Shown piece by piece: positions 9,036 to 19,015 of a stretch of 64,000 nt of DNA. Within the stretch, counting starts at the first letter, position 1. Each line of letters starts with the position of its first letter. The translations under genes were made by a program, and so were the position numbers. This DNA is from Nonomuraea dietziae (GTDB taxonomy: Bacteria; Actinomycetota; Actinomycetes; Streptosporangiales; Streptosporangiaceae). Below the pieces are notes generated by a model, which was given only the letters and a program-made list of their open reading frames with translations, had not been told where the DNA came from and did no database searches. Where the stretch lies: the NCBI RefSeq assembly GCF_014195505.1, contig NZ_JACIBV010000001.1:3782001-3846000 (forward strand). The letters run 5' to 3'.

Positions 9036-9041
9036 GATGAC

Positions 9042-10190
9042 GTGTTCGGCAAGATTCGCGCCTGGTCCCAGCGCCACCCCAAGCTCGTGGACTCCCTGTG
9101 GCTGGCGCCACTGGTCGGGCTGTGTGTCATGACCGCCATCAGTTACACCGGCCGCGCTCCCATCGGTCTGGGCGGCTACCTGGCCCTGTCGGCGGCGCTG
9201 CTGGTGCCGCTGTTCTGGCGGGGCAGCCATCCGCGCGTCGTCTTCGCGATCGTCTCCCTGATCAGCTTCTTCCAGTGGCTGGCCGGCGTCGACGCCTTCC
9301 CCGCCAACGCCGCGGTGCTGGTGGCCCTCTACACCGTGGCCACCAGGTGCGTGTTCAGATGGGCGCTGGCCGCCTGCCTGGTGTCAGAGTTCGGGATCTT
9401 CCTCGCGCTCGTGCAGTGGGACACCGTCTCCCTCAGCACGTTCTTCGGCTGCACGGTCTTCGTGGTCACGATCTGGCTCACCGGCCTGTACGCCAACACC
9501 CGCCATCGCTACCTCGAGGGCTTGGAGGAGCGGGCCGAAAGGGCCGAACGCGAGCGTGACCACCAGGCCAGGATGGCCGCCGCCGCCGAGCGGGCCAGGA
9601 TCGCCAGGGAGCTGCACGACGTGGTCGCGCACAACGTCAGCGTGATCATCGTCCAGGCCGACGGGGCGGGCTACGCCATCGACAGCGACCCCGAGCAGGC
9701 ACGCAAGGCCGTACAGGCGATCTCGAGGACCGGCAGGGAGGCGCTGGCGGAGATGCGGCGCATGGTCGGCGTCCTGAGGGAGGACGGCCCGGGCGCCGCC
9801 GACTACACCCCGCAGCCGGGGCTCGCGCAGCTCGAGGAGCTGGTGCACGGCTCAGGCCTGCCGGTGGACCTGCGGGTCACCGGCGTCCCGCAGGAACTGC
9901 CCGAGGGTGAGCAGCTGGCGGTCTACCGGCTCGTGCAGGAGGCTCTGACCAACACGCTCAAGCACGGCGGTCCGGGGGCGCGCGCCCTGGTGGAGATGGA
10001 GTACGGCATGCACGAGCTCGTGGTGCGCGTGACCGACGACGGCAGAGGCGCCGCCGCGCCGCGCAGCCCCGACGGCCACGGCCTGCTCGGCATGCGCGAG
10101 CGCGTCTCCATGTACGGCGGCGCCGTCCAGGCCGCGCCCAGGCCGGGCGGCGGCTTCGAGGTGCTGGCCAGGCTGCCGGTCGCGGCATGA
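9042..10190 (+). CDS. NarL-family sensor histidine kinase
   Basis: A 382-residue sensor kinase. About five hydrophobic helices (residues 15-150) form a membrane sensor without a large outer domain. They are followed by a coiled linker (YLEGLEERAERAERERDHQ) and a HisKA_3 dimerisation helix with the phosphorylated H192 in ARELHDVVAHN. The ATPase domain has the N box (VQEALTNTLKHG) and G box (DDGRG, then GHGLLGMRERV). Its end overlaps the response regulator by 4 bp (ATGA). The ABC exporter genes downstream suggest that it senses a membrane-active compound or envelope stress, as is typical of this gene set. Confidence 0.93.
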   Translation: MFGKIRAWSQRHPKLVDSLWLAPLVGLCVMTAISYTGRAPIGLGGYLALSAALLVPLFWRGSHPRVVFAIVSLISFFQWLAGVDAFPANAAVLVALYTVATRCVFRWALAACLVSEFGIFLALVQWDTVSLSTFFGCTVFVVTIWLTGLYANTRHRYLEGLEERAERAERERDHQARMAAAAERARIARELHDVVAHNVSVIIVQADGAGYAIDSDPEQARKAVQAISRTGREALAEMRRMVGVLREDGPGAADYTPQPGLAQLEELVHGSGLPVDLRVTGVPQELPEGEQLAVYRLVQEALTNTLKHGGPGARALVEMEYGMHELVVRVTDDGRGAAAPRSPDGHGLLGMRERVSMYGGAVQAAPRPGGGFEVLARLPVAA

Positions 10191-10837
10191 TCAGGGTGAT
10201 GCTGGTCGACGACCAGGAGCTGTTGAGGGCCGGGTTCAAGATGGTGCTCGCCGCCCAGCCCGACATCGAGGTGGTGGCCGAGGCGGCCGACGGAGCCCAG
10301 GCCCTGGAGCGGCTGGAGACGACCGAGGTGGACGTGGTCCTCATGGACGTGCGCATGCCCACCATGGACGGCGTCGAGGCCACCCGCAGGATCGAGGGGC
10401 CGAAGGTGCTCATCCTGACCACCTTCGACCTCGACGAGTACGCCTACTCCGCGATCAAGGCGGGCGCCTCGGGCTTCCTGCTGAAGGACGTGCCGCCCTC
10501 CGACCTGGTGAGCGCGATCCGTTCGGTGCACAACGGCGACGCGGTGATGGCGCCGAGCGCCACGCGCAGGCTCCTCGACAGGTTCGGCTCGCACCTCACC
10601 ACCGACAAGCTGCCCGACGGCAGCCTGCTGACCGCCCGCGAGCGCGAGGTCATGCTGCTGGTGGGCAGGGGGCTGTCCAACACCGAGATCGCCGAGCGGC
10701 TCACCCTGGCGGAGGCGACGGTGAAGACCCACCTGGGCAGGGTGCTGGCCAAGCTGGGGCTGCGCGACAGGGCGCAGGTGGTGGTCTACGTGTACGAGGC
10801 GGGGCTGATCGTGCCGTCGGATCGGCCGAAAGGTTGA
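10187..10837 (+). CDS. NarL/LuxR-family response regulator
   Basis: A 216-residue regulator partnered with the preceding kinase. The receiver domain spans residues 1-118 with the acidic pocket D8-D9 and phospho-acceptor D54 (VVLMDVRMP), the conserved T near LILTTFD, and K101 in GFLLKDV. A LuxR-type helix-turn-helix covers about 147-205 (LTAREREVMLLVGRGLSN, then IAERLTLAEATVKTH). It probably controls the ABC transporter genes 80 bp downstream. Confidence 0.94.
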   Translation: MIRVMLVDDQELLRAGFKMVLAAQPDIEVVAEAADGAQALERLETTEVDVVLMDVRMPTMDGVEATRRIEGPKVLILTTFDLDEYAYSAIKAGASGFLLKDVPPSDLVSAIRSVHNGDAVMAPSATRRLLDRFGSHLTTDKLPDGSLLTAREREVMLLVGRGLSNTEIAERLTLAEATVKTHLGRVLAKLGLRDRAQVVVYVYEAGLIVPSDRPKG

Positions 10838-10904
10838 CCGGGGTCATCTGAGGGGTGACAGGAAGTCCGTCCTCAAGGCCCAGGGAAGGCCCGTTCCGCG
10901 CCCC

Positions 10905-10910
10905 TAGCGT
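10905..10910 (+). promoter_or_regulatory. -10 element TAGCGT, leaderless start of the ABC ATPase
   Basis: TAGCGT, then GATCTGC (7 nt), then GTG at 10918. The same TAG(C/G)GT-GATCTGC-(G/A)TG string occurs at rph (18245-18230, minus strand). Confidence 0.6.
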
Positions 10911-10917
10911 GATCTGC

Positions 10918-11670
10918 GTGACGACGAACATGACATTCACCCAGGCCCCGCCCGCCGTCGTGGCCACAGACGTGACGAAGACCTACGGCCTCGGTGACGC
11001 GCAGGTGCACGCGCTGAGGGGGGTGGACGTCGCGTTCGCGACCGGCGCCTTCACCGCGATCATGGGCCCCTCCGGCTCGGGCAAGTCGACGCTGATGCAC
11101 TGCCTCGCGGGGCTGGACACGGTGACCTCAGGCACCGTCTCCATCGGCGACGTCGAGCTGACGGGGCTGGGCGACAAGCAGCTCACGCACCTGCGCAGAG
11201 ACCGGATCGGCTTCATCTTCCAGGCCTTCAACCTGCTGCCCACGCTGACCGCCGAGCAGAACATCAGGCTGCCGCTGGAGATCGCCGGACGGCAGGCCGA
11301 CCAGCTCCTGTTCGACCGCGTGATCCAGACCGTGGGGCTGCGCGACCGTCTCGGCCACAGGCCGACACAGCTGTCGGGCGGCCAGCAGCAGCGCGTGGCC
11401 GTCGCCAGGGCGCTGATCAGCAAGCCACAGGTGATCTTCGCTGACGAGCCGACGGGCAACCTCGACTCGCGCAGCGGCGCGGAGGTGCTGTCCTTCCTGC
11501 GCACGAGCGTGCGGGAGCTGGGCCAGACCATCGTGATGGTCACCCACGACCCCCTCGCCGCCTCCTACGCCGACAGGGTCGTCTTCCTGCGCGACGGCGA
11601 ACTGGTCACCGAGATCTCCGAGCCCACCCCGCAGACGGTCCTCGACACCCTGATGAAGCTGGAGGCCTGA
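10918..11670 (+). CDS. ABC transporter ATP-binding protein (MacB/LolD type)
   Basis: ATPase subunit of an MacB/FtsX-type exporter or mechanotransmission complex. It has Walker [11 protein letters not shown] loop [13 protein letters not shown], signature [15 protein letters not shown], Walker [14 protein letters not shown] and H-switch VTHD. The length of 250 residues is normal. The GTG at 10918 is chosen for its leaderless promoter; an ATG at 10930 (MTFTQAPP) is the alternative. The permease follows 5 bp later. The neighbouring two-component genes indicate inducible export or resistance, substrate unknown. Confidence 0.93.
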   Translation: MTTNMTFTQAPPAVVATDVTKTYGLGDAQVHALRGVDVAFATGAFTAIMGPSGSGKSTLMHCLAGLDTVTSGTVSIGDVELTGLGDKQLTHLRRDRIGFIFQAFNLLPTLTAEQNIRLPLEIAGRQADQLLFDRVIQTVGLRDRLGHRPTQLSGGQQQRVAVARALISKPQVIFADEPTGNLDSRSGAEVLSFLRTSVRELGQTIVMVTHDPLAASYADRVVFLRDGELVTEISEPTPQTVLDTLMKLEA

Positions 11671-11675
11671 GTCCG

Positions 11676-14123
11676 TTGATCAGGACGACTCTCGCCGGAC
11701 TGAAGGCGCACAAGCTGCGCCTCCTGCTCACCTCCGTGGCGATCACGCTGGGCGTGGGCTTCATCGCGGGCACGTTCGTGCTCACCGACACCATCCAGGC
11801 CGGTTTCCTGCAGAAGGTCACGGCGGACGCCGGCAGGGTGGCGGTGGCCGTCCTGCCGTCCCAAGGCGGGCAGCTGCCGGAGCAGGTGCTGGAGAAGGTA
11901 CGCGGGATCGACGGCGTGACCGGCGCTCAGGGCCTGGTGCGTGGCAGCGCGCCGCTGCTCGGCGCCGACGGCAAGGCGGTCGGCGACCTTCCGACCTCCG
12001 CGATCTCCGTCAACGACCGCACGACCATCACCGAAGGCGCGGCCCCCTCAGGCGGCGACGAGGCGATCGTGGACACCAACACCGCGAGGGCGCAGAACTT
12101 CAAGGTCGGCGACACCGTCGCGGTGCTCGACCAGAAGGGCGCCAAGCACGACTTCAGGCTCGTCGGCCTGTTCGACGTCGGCCTCGACCAGGAGCTCGGC
12201 TACACCGGGGCGGTCGGCTTCACCACCGCGACGGCGCAGCTCATGACGGGCGAGAAGGGCTACCGCGAGATCGACGTGACGGGCGCCGACCCCGACGCGC
12301 TCAAGCGGGCCGTCGCCGCCGCCGTCGGCGGCGGCTACGAGCTCAAGACCGGCAAGGAGCTGGCCGCGGCCCTGTCGAAGAGCAACGGCGTCGAGCTGGA
12401 GTTCATCACGCTGGGCCTGCTGATCTTCGGCCTGATCGCGATGATGGTCGCCGCGCTGGTCATCTACAACACCTTCAACATCCTGGTGGCCCAGCGGACC
12501 AAGGAGATGGCGCTGCTGCGCTGCATCGGCGCGACGCGGGGCCAGGTGTTCGGCTCGATCCTGCTGGAGTCGGTGGTCGTCGGCCTGCTCTCCTCCGTGC
12601 TCGGGCTGGCCACGGGCTACGGGCTGGGCGCTGGGGCCATGGCTCTGCTCAGGCTGTTCGACGCGCCGCTGCCCACCGGCCTGGCCGCCACGCTGGCGCC
12701 CAGGACGATCGCCGTCGGCCTGGTGGTCGGTCTCGTGGTCACCGTGGGCGCGGCGCTGCTGCCGGCCCGCTCGGCCACCGCCGTCGCGCCGATCGCGGCG
12801 CTACGCGCCCAGGTGGAGGAGCAGACCTTCCGCGCGGGACTGGTCCGCGTGCTGCTCGCCGGGCTGCTGCTCCTGGCGGGGATCGGCGCCACCACCATGG
12901 CCGTGATGATGGAGCCCGGCAGCCAGGCGCCGCTGTTCATCGCGATGGCCGGCTGCTCGCTCGTCTTCCTCGCCGTGCTGGTCCTCGGCCCTGTGCTGGT
13001 CAAGCCGCTCAGCGCGCTGGTGGGCTGGATCCCCGGCAGGCTGTTCGGGGTGCCCGGCAGGCTGGCCGTGGACAACTCGGGCCGCAATCCGAGGCGGGCG
13101 GCGACCACCACGATCGCGTTGACCATCGGCGTGACGCTGATGACGCTCATCTCGGTGATCACCGCCTCGACGCGGGTGTCGATGGCCGCCAAGCTCGACT
13201 CCCAGTTCCCCGCCGACTACCTGATCACCGCCCAGGCGAGGGACGCCTCGATCCCCCGCTCGATCGGCGAAGGGCTGAGGGGCAGGCCCGAGCTCGACTC
13301 GGTCATCCAGCTGCGTGAGACGAGCGCCGTGCTCGGCAGGAACGAGACCATGGTCGGCACCTTCGCCGGACCGGCCGCCATCAAGAGCCTCGGCCCCGGC
13401 GAAGTGGCGATCTCGGCATCCCTGGCCAAGGAGTGGGGCCTGCGCAAGGGCTCCCCCGTCGAGCTCAAGACCAAGAGGGCGGGCACGGTCACGCTGAAGG
13501 TCAGCCAGCTGCTCGACGGCGAGAGCCTCCTGCCCGCGGTGACCGTGACCGCCCGCTCCTACGACGAGTACTTCGGCAGGACGCCGGACTCGACGGTCTA
13601 CGTAAAGATCAAGGACGGCGTCGATCCCGACCGGACCAGGAAGATGGTGGAGGCGGCCACCGCGGCCCACCCGACCGTGCAGGTGATCAGCTCCACCGAC
13701 GTCCGCGGACAGTACGACGACGCGCTGGACATGACCCTCATGATCGTCACCGGCCTGCTGGGACTGGCGATTCTCATCTCGCTGCTGGGCATCGCCAACA
13801 CGCTCTCGCTGTCGGTCCACGAACGCACCCGTGAGTCGGCCCTGCTGCGGGCGCTCGGGCTGACCAGGGCGCAGCTGCGCAGGATGCTCTCGGTGGAGGC
13901 GCTGGTGCTCGGCCTGATCGGCGCGCTGGTCGGGGTCACACTCGGCATCGCCTTCGGCTGGGCGGCCGTCAGGACGATGATGGATGGCGCGACCTTGGTG
14001 GTGCCCCTCGCACAGGTCGCCCTGTTCGTGGCGCTGTCGGGCCTGGCAGGGGTCGTGGCAGCCGTGCTGCCGGCGAGAAAGGCCGCCAGGGCCTCGATCG
14101 TGGGCTCGCTGGCCGCGGGCTGA
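11676..14123 (+). CDS. ABC transporter permease, double FtsX-domain type
   Basis: An 815-residue membrane subunit for the preceding ATPase. An N-terminal helix (residues 13-33) is followed by a periplasm-type MacB domain (about 35-235). A three-helix FtsX domain (about 240-370) ends in the coupling stretch [19 protein letters not shown]. Then come a central pair of helices, a second outer domain (about 490-680) and a second FtsX domain with [20 protein letters not shown]. The repeated coupling motifs show an internal duplication usual in this family. The TTG start at 11676 fits the 5-bp spacing after the ATPase. Confidence 0.92.
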   Translation: MIRTTLAGLKAHKLRLLLTSVAITLGVGFIAGTFVLTDTIQAGFLQKVTADAGRVAVAVLPSQGGQLPEQVLEKVRGIDGVTGAQGLVRGSAPLLGADGKAVGDLPTSAISVNDRTTITEGAAPSGGDEAIVDTNTARAQNFKVGDTVAVLDQKGAKHDFRLVGLFDVGLDQELGYTGAVGFTTATAQLMTGEKGYREIDVTGADPDALKRAVAAAVGGGYELKTGKELAAALSKSNGVELEFITLGLLIFGLIAMMVAALVIYNTFNILVAQRTKEMALLRCIGATRGQVFGSILLESVVVGLLSSVLGLATGYGLGAGAMALLRLFDAPLPTGLAATLAPRTIAVGLVVGLVVTVGAALLPARSATAVAPIAALRAQVEEQTFRAGLVRVLLAGLLLLAGIGATTMAVMMEPGSQAPLFIAMAGCSLVFLAVLVLGPVLVKPLSALVGWIPGRLFGVPGRLAVDNSGRNPRRAATTTIALTIGVTLMTLISVITASTRVSMAAKLDSQFPADYLITAQARDASIPRSIGEGLRGRPELDSVIQLRETSAVLGRNETMVGTFAGPAAIKSLGPGEVAISASLAKEWGLRKGSPVELKTKRAGTVTLKVSQLLDGESLLPAVTVTARSYDEYFGRTPDSTVYVKIKDGVDPDRTRKMVEAATAAHPTVQVISSTDVRGQYDDALDMTLMIVTGLLGLAILISLLGIANTLSLSVHERTRESALLRALGLTRAQLRRMLSVEALVLGLIGALVGVTLGIAFGWAAVRTMMDGATLVVPLAQVALFVALSGLAGVVAAVLPARKAARASIVGSLAAG

Positions 14124-14147
14124 GCGACGGGCGGTGGCCCTTGGCTG

Positions 14148-14411
14148 TCAGCGGGGGCGGCGGCCAGGCCACTGCTCGGCCACGGTCTCGGGGTTGAGCA
14201 GCGGTCTGATCACCACCTCGCCCGTGCTGCCGTCGATGACCACGCAGCCGCCGCCGACCGTCTCGGGAAGGGCGGCGGGGTCCTCCGGCTCGGGCGTCCT
14301 GGTCCACACCACGTAGCCGTCGCCGAAGGCGTACAGGCCCAGCTCCACCGGCTCCCTCGTGGCGCCGTTGAAGTACTCCTCCGCGACCGCGCGCGCCTGG
14401 TCCAGGTTCAC
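14148..14411 (-). CDS. YrhB/Imm35-like immunity protein
   Basis: An 87-residue acidic protein: a helix (NLDQARAVAEEYFNG) and then beta strands (VELGLYAFGDGYVVWT, GGGCVVIDGSTGEVVI). This is the layout of YrhB/Imm35-type immunity proteins, which protect against papain-like toxins. Its GTG at 14411 overlaps the stop of the upstream papain-fold gene (GTGA), so the two are translated together, as expected for a toxin-immunity pair. Family assignment is from pattern recognition only. Confidence 0.65.
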   Translation of the reverse strand: MNLDQARAVAEEYFNGATREPVELGLYAFGDGYVVWTRTPEPEDPAALPETVGGGCVVIDGSTGEVVIRPLLNPETVAEQWPGRRPR

Positions 14412-15142
14412 CCCTGCTCCCCCCGCCTGTCGACGACCGCGCAGAACACCCCTGCCACCCGCTCGTAGGGCGGCTCCACCGCCATGTGCCCGCGCTGGCC
14501 GTCGATCCAGATGACCTCGCCCTCGGAGTTGACGGCGTTCCACGCGTGCGAGCCGCCGCCGGGCCAGCGGACCACGATGAGCGCGGCCGCCCCGTGTCCC
14601 GCCTCCGACAGGCGTTGCGCGATCAGCGGATAGGCGTGGCGGCCCTGGCCGACGTGCTCGAGCCGGTGGCCGATCCACCGCTCCATCCTGGCCGTTCCGC
14701 CGCTCTCCCCCGTGAGCAGCGGCCTGCCCACCGCGTCGTACTCGGGCTGCCGAGGCGCGGCCACCACCGGCTCCCCGTGCCAGGTGGAGAGCACCGCGAG
14801 CGCGCAGTCGGCCGCGTTGCTCGCCCTGAAGGGGTCCGCGGCCGGCCCCATCCCGTTGACCAGCCTCACCCACGTGCCCCGCGGGTCGGCGAAGCGCGCC
14901 CCCTCGGGCACCGCGCGCATCAGGTCCGCCTCCGACTGCGGGTCGGGGCGGGCCAGCCCGCCCTTCACGTCGTACGGCCTGCACTCGGTCAGCCTGGGCG
15001 GCCGGTGCGGAAGGTCGAACCAGTCGTGATCACCCGGAACGGCCCTCTGCGCCGAGTCGGCGGCCCGTTCGTAGTCGCGCCATCGCACCCCGTCGGCGAT
15101 CAGCGGGTCGTACCTGCCCTCGGGAAGGCTCTCGCGAAACAT
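14408..15142 (-). CDS. Papain-fold toxin-like protein (Tox-PL type)
   Basis: A 244-residue protein whose C-terminal two thirds match the Tox-PL papain-like fold known from polymorphic toxins. C113 sits in NAADCALAVLSTW, H199 in GGSHAWNAVN and D214 in VIWIDGQRG, giving a plausible Cys-His-Asp triad in the right order. The fold would act as a cysteine protease or deamidase. There is no signal peptide, WXG100 or other trafficking domain, so it is an orphan toxin-like gene. AAGGAGG precedes the ATG at 15142 by 7 nt. The probable immunity gene overlaps its stop. Confidence 0.7.
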   Translation of the reverse strand: MFRESLPEGRYDPLIADGVRWRDYERAADSAQRAVPGDHDWFDLPHRPPRLTECRPYDVKGGLARPDPQSEADLMRAVPEGARFADPRGTWVRLVNGMGPAADPFRASNAADCALAVLSTWHGEPVVAAPRQPEYDAVGRPLLTGESGGTARMERWIGHRLEHVGQGRHAYPLIAQRLSEAGHGAAALIVVRWPGGGSHAWNAVNSEGEVIWIDGQRGHMAVEPPYERVAGVFCAVVDRRGEQG

Positions 15143-15235
15143 CTCGCCGCCTCCTTCGTGTTCGACGACCGATCGTAGGCGGCCGATCGCGCTCAGTCAG
15201 GAGCTTCGGAGATTTCCAAGGTGAAAGCAGGTCCC

Positions 15236-16864
15236 TCAGACCACCCGCACGCTGACGGAGTGCCAGCCGGTCGCGCCGTCGGGCGCGATGGGGGCCTGCT
15301 GCCCCGTCTGGGTACGGCCCGCGGCGTCGGTCGCCCTCACCTCGATGGTGTGCTCGCCCGCGGGGGCGTCCCAGTCGAGCGCCCACTGCCGCCAGGTGTC
15401 TGGCCCCGGCACCTGCGCCAGCCTCGCCCGCTGCCACGCGCCGCCGTCGATGCGCACCTCCACGGCCTCGATCCCGGTGTGCTGGGCCCATGCCACCCCC
15501 GCCACCGTCGTCCGGCCCGCCTGGACGGTCTGGCCCTGCTTGGGCAGGTCGATCCGCGACTGCGTCTTGATCGGCCCCTTCTCCGCCCAGCCTCTCGGCG
15601 TCCAGTAGGCCTTGTCGGTGTCGAACCTCGTCACCTTGATGTCCACGACCCACTTGGTGGCCGACACGTATCCGTACAGACCTGGCACGACCTGCCTGAC
15701 GGGGAAGCCGTGCTCCACCGGCAGCGCCTCCCCGTTCATCGCGAAGGCGAACAGCGCGTCGCGGCCGTCCATCACCACGTCCACCGGGGTGCCGCAGGTG
15801 AAGCCGTCCGCCGACGTCGACAGCAGCATGTCGGCGTCGGCGCGCAGCCCCGCCTGCCTCAGGACGTCGGCCATCCGCACGCCTAGCCAACGCGCGTTGC
15901 CCACGTACGGCCCGCCGACCTCGTTCGACACGCAGGTCAGCGTGATGTCGGCCTCGGTGAGCGGCCTCCTGAGCAGGTCGTCGAAGGTCAGCTCGACGGG
16001 CCTGTCCACCAGCCCGTGGATGCGCAGCGTCCAGTCCTTCGGGTCGACCTGCGGGACGACGATGGCGGTGTCGACGCGGTAGAAGTCCTTGTTGGGCGTG
16101 ACGAAGGGCGACAGGCCGTCGAGGCGCAGATCCGCTCCCCGGGGCAGCGGCGCGGCCGGAGTCGCCGGCCTGGGCAGGGCGATCTCCGCGCGCGCGGTGT
16201 CGCCCACCCTGCGCCCGGACAGCACCTGCCCCGCCAGCCCCGACGCGCCCGCCACCGCCAGCCCGCCCGCCACGCCGACCATCAGGCGGCGCCGGTCGAA
16301 GGCGTACAGCTGTGCCCCTGCCCGCATGACGGCGGGCCTTCCGGCCTCCGCAGGCTCTTCGGGGCCTGGACGGGCCGGGGAGCCTTCGCCGGCAAGGACA
16401 TCGGTCCGCGCCTCCCCGGCCGGCGTGACCGCGCGGCCGAGCAGCAGCGTCAGCGCCCATGATCCGGCCAGCGCTCCCACCACCGTGGACAGGCCGTCGA
16501 GGGCACCCGCGTCGGGCCTGGTGAGCACCGCCAGCAGCCCCACGACGGCGAACAGGGCCAAGCCCGCCTGCCCGAGACGCACGCTCCGCCTGGACAGCAC
16601 GCCGATCACCGCCGCCACCGCCGTCAGGACCACCGACACCCCGCCCACCAGAACGGTCTTGTCGCTCTCACCGAAGGTCCTGATCGCCCAGTCCTTCAGC
16701 GGCGCGGGCGAGAGGTCCACCACCGCGTCCGCCACGGCCACGACGGGGAAGGAGTCAGGCGCCAGCACCGCCGCGACCACGTAGGCGACGCCGAGCGCCA
16801 CCGCCCCCGCGACCACACCGGCCAGCGCGCCCGCCCATGCGGGAACCACCTTGTTGCTGTCCAC
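15236..16864 (-). CDS. Membrane-anchored sulfite-oxidase-family molybdopterin oxidoreductase
   Basis: A 542-residue enzyme. Four to five hydrophobic helices (within residues 8-145) anchor it, followed by a tether and a further hydrophobic stretch near 195-215. The sulfite-oxidase-type Moco domain (about 240-430) has the Mo-ligating cysteine in TLTCVSNEVGG and the VEHGFPVRQVVPG motif. A C-terminal immunoglobulin-like dimerisation domain (about 440-540) follows. The catalytic part is likely outside the cell. Substrate is not known for this actinobacterial branch. The GTG start at 16864 has a TAGCGT -10 six nt upstream. Confidence 0.9.
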   Translation of the reverse strand: MDSNKVVPAWAGALAGVVAGAVALGVAYVVAAVLAPDSFPVVAVADAVVDLSPAPLKDWAIRTFGESDKTVLVGGVSVVLTAVAAVIGVLSRRSVRLGQAGLALFAVVGLLAVLTRPDAGALDGLSTVVGALAGSWALTLLLGRAVTPAGEARTDVLAGEGSPARPGPEEPAEAGRPAVMRAGAQLYAFDRRRLMVGVAGGLAVAGASGLAGQVLSGRRVGDTARAEIALPRPATPAAPLPRGADLRLDGLSPFVTPNKDFYRVDTAIVVPQVDPKDWTLRIHGLVDRPVELTFDDLLRRPLTEADITLTCVSNEVGGPYVGNARWLGVRMADVLRQAGLRADADMLLSTSADGFTCGTPVDVVMDGRDALFAFAMNGEALPVEHGFPVRQVVPGLYGYVSATKWVVDIKVTRFDTDKAYWTPRGWAEKGPIKTQSRIDLPKQGQTVQAGRTTVAGVAWAQHTGIEAVEVRIDGGAWQRARLAQVPGPDTWRQWALDWDAPAGEHTIEVRATDAAGRTQTGQQAPIAPDGATGWHSVSVRVV

Positions 16865-16870
16865 ACCCCG

Positions 16871-16876
16871 ACGCTA
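16871..16876 (-). promoter_or_regulatory. -10 element TAGCGT, leaderless start of the molybdoenzyme
   Basis: On the minus strand TAGCGT, 6 nt, then the GTG at 16864. Confidence 0.6.
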
Positions 16877-16928
16877 CGCCGAGGGAGCGGAGGGAGATCT
16901 TACGGCCCTGTTACGAGGGGCCCCTCGG

Positions 16929-17516
16929 TCAGCTCAGCAGCGAGACGACGATGGGGGCCAGGGCGCGGAAGGCGCGGCCCCTGTGACTGATGGCGTCCTT
17001 CTCCTCGGCCGACATCTCCGCCGTCGTGCGCGACTCGCCGTCAGGCACGAAGATCGGGTCGTAGCCGAAGCCGTTGACGCCGCGGCGCTGCCTCAGCAGC
17101 CTGCCCTGGAGCACGCCCTCGACCACCCGCTCCTCGCCCGAGGGCAGCGCCAGCGCCGCCGAGCAGGTGAAGTGGGCGGTCCTGCGCTCGTCGGGGACGT
17201 CGGAGACCTGCGCGAGCAGCAGATCGAGGTTGGCGTCGTCGTCGCCGTGCCTGCCCGACCACCGCGCGGAGAAGACGCCCGGCATGCCGTTGAGCGCGTC
17301 GACGCACAGCCCCGAGTCGTCGGCCACGGCGGGCAGGCCCGACCCCTGGGCGACGGCGTGCGCCTTGAGCAGGGCGTTGTCGGCGAACGTCAGCCCGGTC
17401 TCGGCCACCTCGCCGATCTCGGGGAACTCCTCGAGACCGATCACGTCGAACCCGCCGAGGATGCGGCGCAGCTCGACGATCTTGCCCGCGTTGCGGGTCG
17501 CCAGCACGATCCTCAT
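16929..17516 (-). CDS. rdgB: Non-canonical purine NTP pyrophosphatase (XTP/dITP diphosphatase)
   Basis: Cleans the nucleotide pool by hydrolysing dITP and XTP to monophosphates. The 195-residue protein starts with the nucleotide-binding [10 protein letters not shown] and has [38 protein letters not shown] and SHRGRA, all signature stretches of the HAM1 family. Its ATG overlaps the rph stop (ATGA). The order murI-MBL-rph-rdgB is conserved in actinobacteria. Confidence 0.95.
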   Translation of the reverse strand: MRIVLATRNAGKIVELRRILGGFDVIGLEEFPEIGEVAETGLTFADNALLKAHAVAQGSGLPAVADDSGLCVDALNGMPGVFSARWSGRHGDDDANLDLLLAQVSDVPDERRTAHFTCSAALALPSGEERVVEGVLQGRLLRQRRGVNGFGYDPIFVPDGESRTTAEMSAEEKDAISHRGRAFRALAPIVVSLLS

Positions 17517-18232
17517 CGGCCCAGCGCCTCCTGCTGGTGGAGGGTGAGCTCCTCGCACCCGGCCACAGCCAGGTCGAGCAGCTGGTCGAGCGCCCGCCTG
17601 TCGAAGGGGGCGCCCTCGGCGGTGCCCTGCACCTCGACGAAGGTGCCCGACCCCGTCATCACGACGTTCATGTCGGTCTCGGCCGCGACGTCCTCGACGT
17701 AGCAGAGGTCGAGCATCGGCGTGGACTTGACCACGCCGACCGACACCGCGGCCACGGAGTCGACGAGCGGGTCGCCCGGGCACATCTTGCGCTCGCGCAT
17801 CCACGCGACGGCGTCGGCCAGCGCGACGTAGGCGCCGGTGATCGCCGCGGTGCGGGTGCCGCCGTCGGCCTGCAGGACGTCGCAGTCGAGGACGATCGAG
17901 TTCTCGCCGAGCGCCTTGTAGTCGACGCAGGCCCGCAGCGAGCGGCCGATCAACCGGGAGATCTCGTGAGTGCGGCCGCCGATCCTGCCCTTGACCGACT
18001 CGCGGTCGTTGCGGGTGTTGGTCGCCCTCGGCAGCATGGCGTACTCGGCCGTCACCCAGCCCTGGCCGCTGCCCCTGCGCCAGCGCGGAACGCTGTCCTG
18101 GACAGAGGCCGCGCAGAGCACGCGGGTGCCGCCGAACTCGACCAGCACCGAGCCCTCGGCGTGGCCGAGCCACCCCCTGGTGATCTTCACGGGGCGGAGC
18201 TGGTCAGGTGTGCGTCCATCCTGTCGAGACAT
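17513..18232 (-). CDS. rph: Ribonuclease PH
   Basis: Phosphorolytic 3'-5' exoribonuclease that trims tRNA 3' ends. At 239 residues it is standard length. [13 protein letters not shown] at the N-terminus, [15 protein letters not shown] (phosphate-binding arginines) and [14 protein letters not shown] are diagnostic. The ATG at 18232 is chosen because a TAGGGT hexamer lies 7 nt upstream; the in-frame GTG at 18241 lies within that promoter spacing. Coupled to rdgB downstream. Confidence 0.96.
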   Translation of the reverse strand: MSRQDGRTPDQLRPVKITRGWLGHAEGSVLVEFGGTRVLCAASVQDSVPRWRRGSGQGWVTAEYAMLPRATNTRNDRESVKGRIGGRTHEISRLIGRSLRACVDYKALGENSIVLDCDVLQADGGTRTAAITGAYVALADAVAWMRERKMCPGDPLVDSVAAVSVGVVKSTPMLDLCYVEDVAAETDMNVVMTGSGTFVEVQGTAEGAPFDRRALDQLLDLAVAGCEELTLHQQEALGR

Positions 18233-18239
18233 GCAGATC

Positions 18240-18245
18240 ACCCTA
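18240..18245 (-). promoter_or_regulatory. -10 element TAGGGT, leaderless start of rph
   Basis: On the minus strand TAGGGT, GATCTGC (7 nt), then the ATG at 18232. Confidence 0.6.
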
Positions 18246-18262
18246 TCCCCGTGCAGGAACGG

Positions 18263-19015
18263 TCATGCCAGGGAGTACTCGGCGCCGGCGGCGGCCAGCT
18301 CGATCGGCCCGTCGAAGCCGCCGCCCGCGGCCTCCTCCAGCACCCTCGTGCTGTCGTTCCACGGCACCAGATGAGTCAGCACGAGCCTGCCGACCTCCGC
18401 CTTCGCCGCGTGAGCCGCGGCCTGCCGTCCCGTCAGGTGCAGGTCGGGTGTCAGGTCGGGGGCCTCGAGGAAGGAGGCCTCGCACAGCAGCAGGTCGGCG
18501 CCCTCGGCCAGCCTCACCAGCTCGTCGCACTCGCCGGTGTCGCCCGAGTAGGCGAGCGTCACGCCGCCGTGCGTGACACGGAAGCCGTAGGCCTCCACGG
18601 GATGGTTCACCAGTCCCGCGGTGATCTCGAAGGGGCCGACGGAGAACCGGCCGGGCGACAGGGCGGAGAAGGCGAAGGCGGTCTCGAGGCCGGGCTCCTC
18701 CGGCATGCCGTAGGCCGCGGCCAGCCTGCGCGGGGCGTCCGCGGGCGCGTGCACGGGAATGCGCGGGTACGGCGCGGCGGGACCGTACGTGCGGGCCACG
18801 TGGTAGCCGCAGATGTCGAGACAGTGGTCGGCGTGCAGATGCGACAGGCAGATGGCGTCGACGTCGTACAGGCCGATGTGGCGTTGGAGGGCGCCGAGGG
18901 AGCCGCTGCCGAAGTCGAGCAGCATCCTGAACCCCTCGGCCTCGACCAGGTAGCAGGAGGCGGGGCTGTCGGGCCCCGGGAAGCTGCCTGAGCATCCGAC
19001 GATCGTGACCTTCAT
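18263..19015 (-). CDS. MBL-fold hydrolase, Rv1339-type phosphodiesterase
   Basis: A 250-residue metallo-beta-lactamase-fold enzyme with the metal motif [10 protein letters not shown] (H59, H61, D63, H64), [12 protein letters not shown] and a C-terminal THLVPWND. Its position between murI and rph matches M. tuberculosis Rv1339, reported as an atypical class II cAMP phosphodiesterase. That activity is inferred from synteny here, and an RNase Z-like or other phosphodiesterase role is possible. The start overlaps the murI stop by 4 bp. Confidence 0.85.
   Translation of the reverse strand: MKVTIVGCSGSFPGPDSPASCYLVEAEGFRMLLDFGSGSLGALQRHIGLYDVDAICLSHLHADHCLDICGYHVARTYGPAAPYPRIPVHAPADAPRRLAAAYGMPEEPGLETAFAFSALSPGRFSVGPFEITAGLVNHPVEAYGFRVTHGGVTLAYSGDTGECDELVRLAEGADLLLCEASFLEAPDLTPDLHLTGRQAAAHAAKAEVGRLVLTHLVPWNDSTRVLEEAAGGGFDGPIELAAAGAEYSLA

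Noticed and set aside
9042..14123. Biosynthetic gene cluster for an antibiotic peptide
   Set aside because: Only regulator and exporter genes are present; no biosynthetic enzyme or precursor peptide lies nearby.
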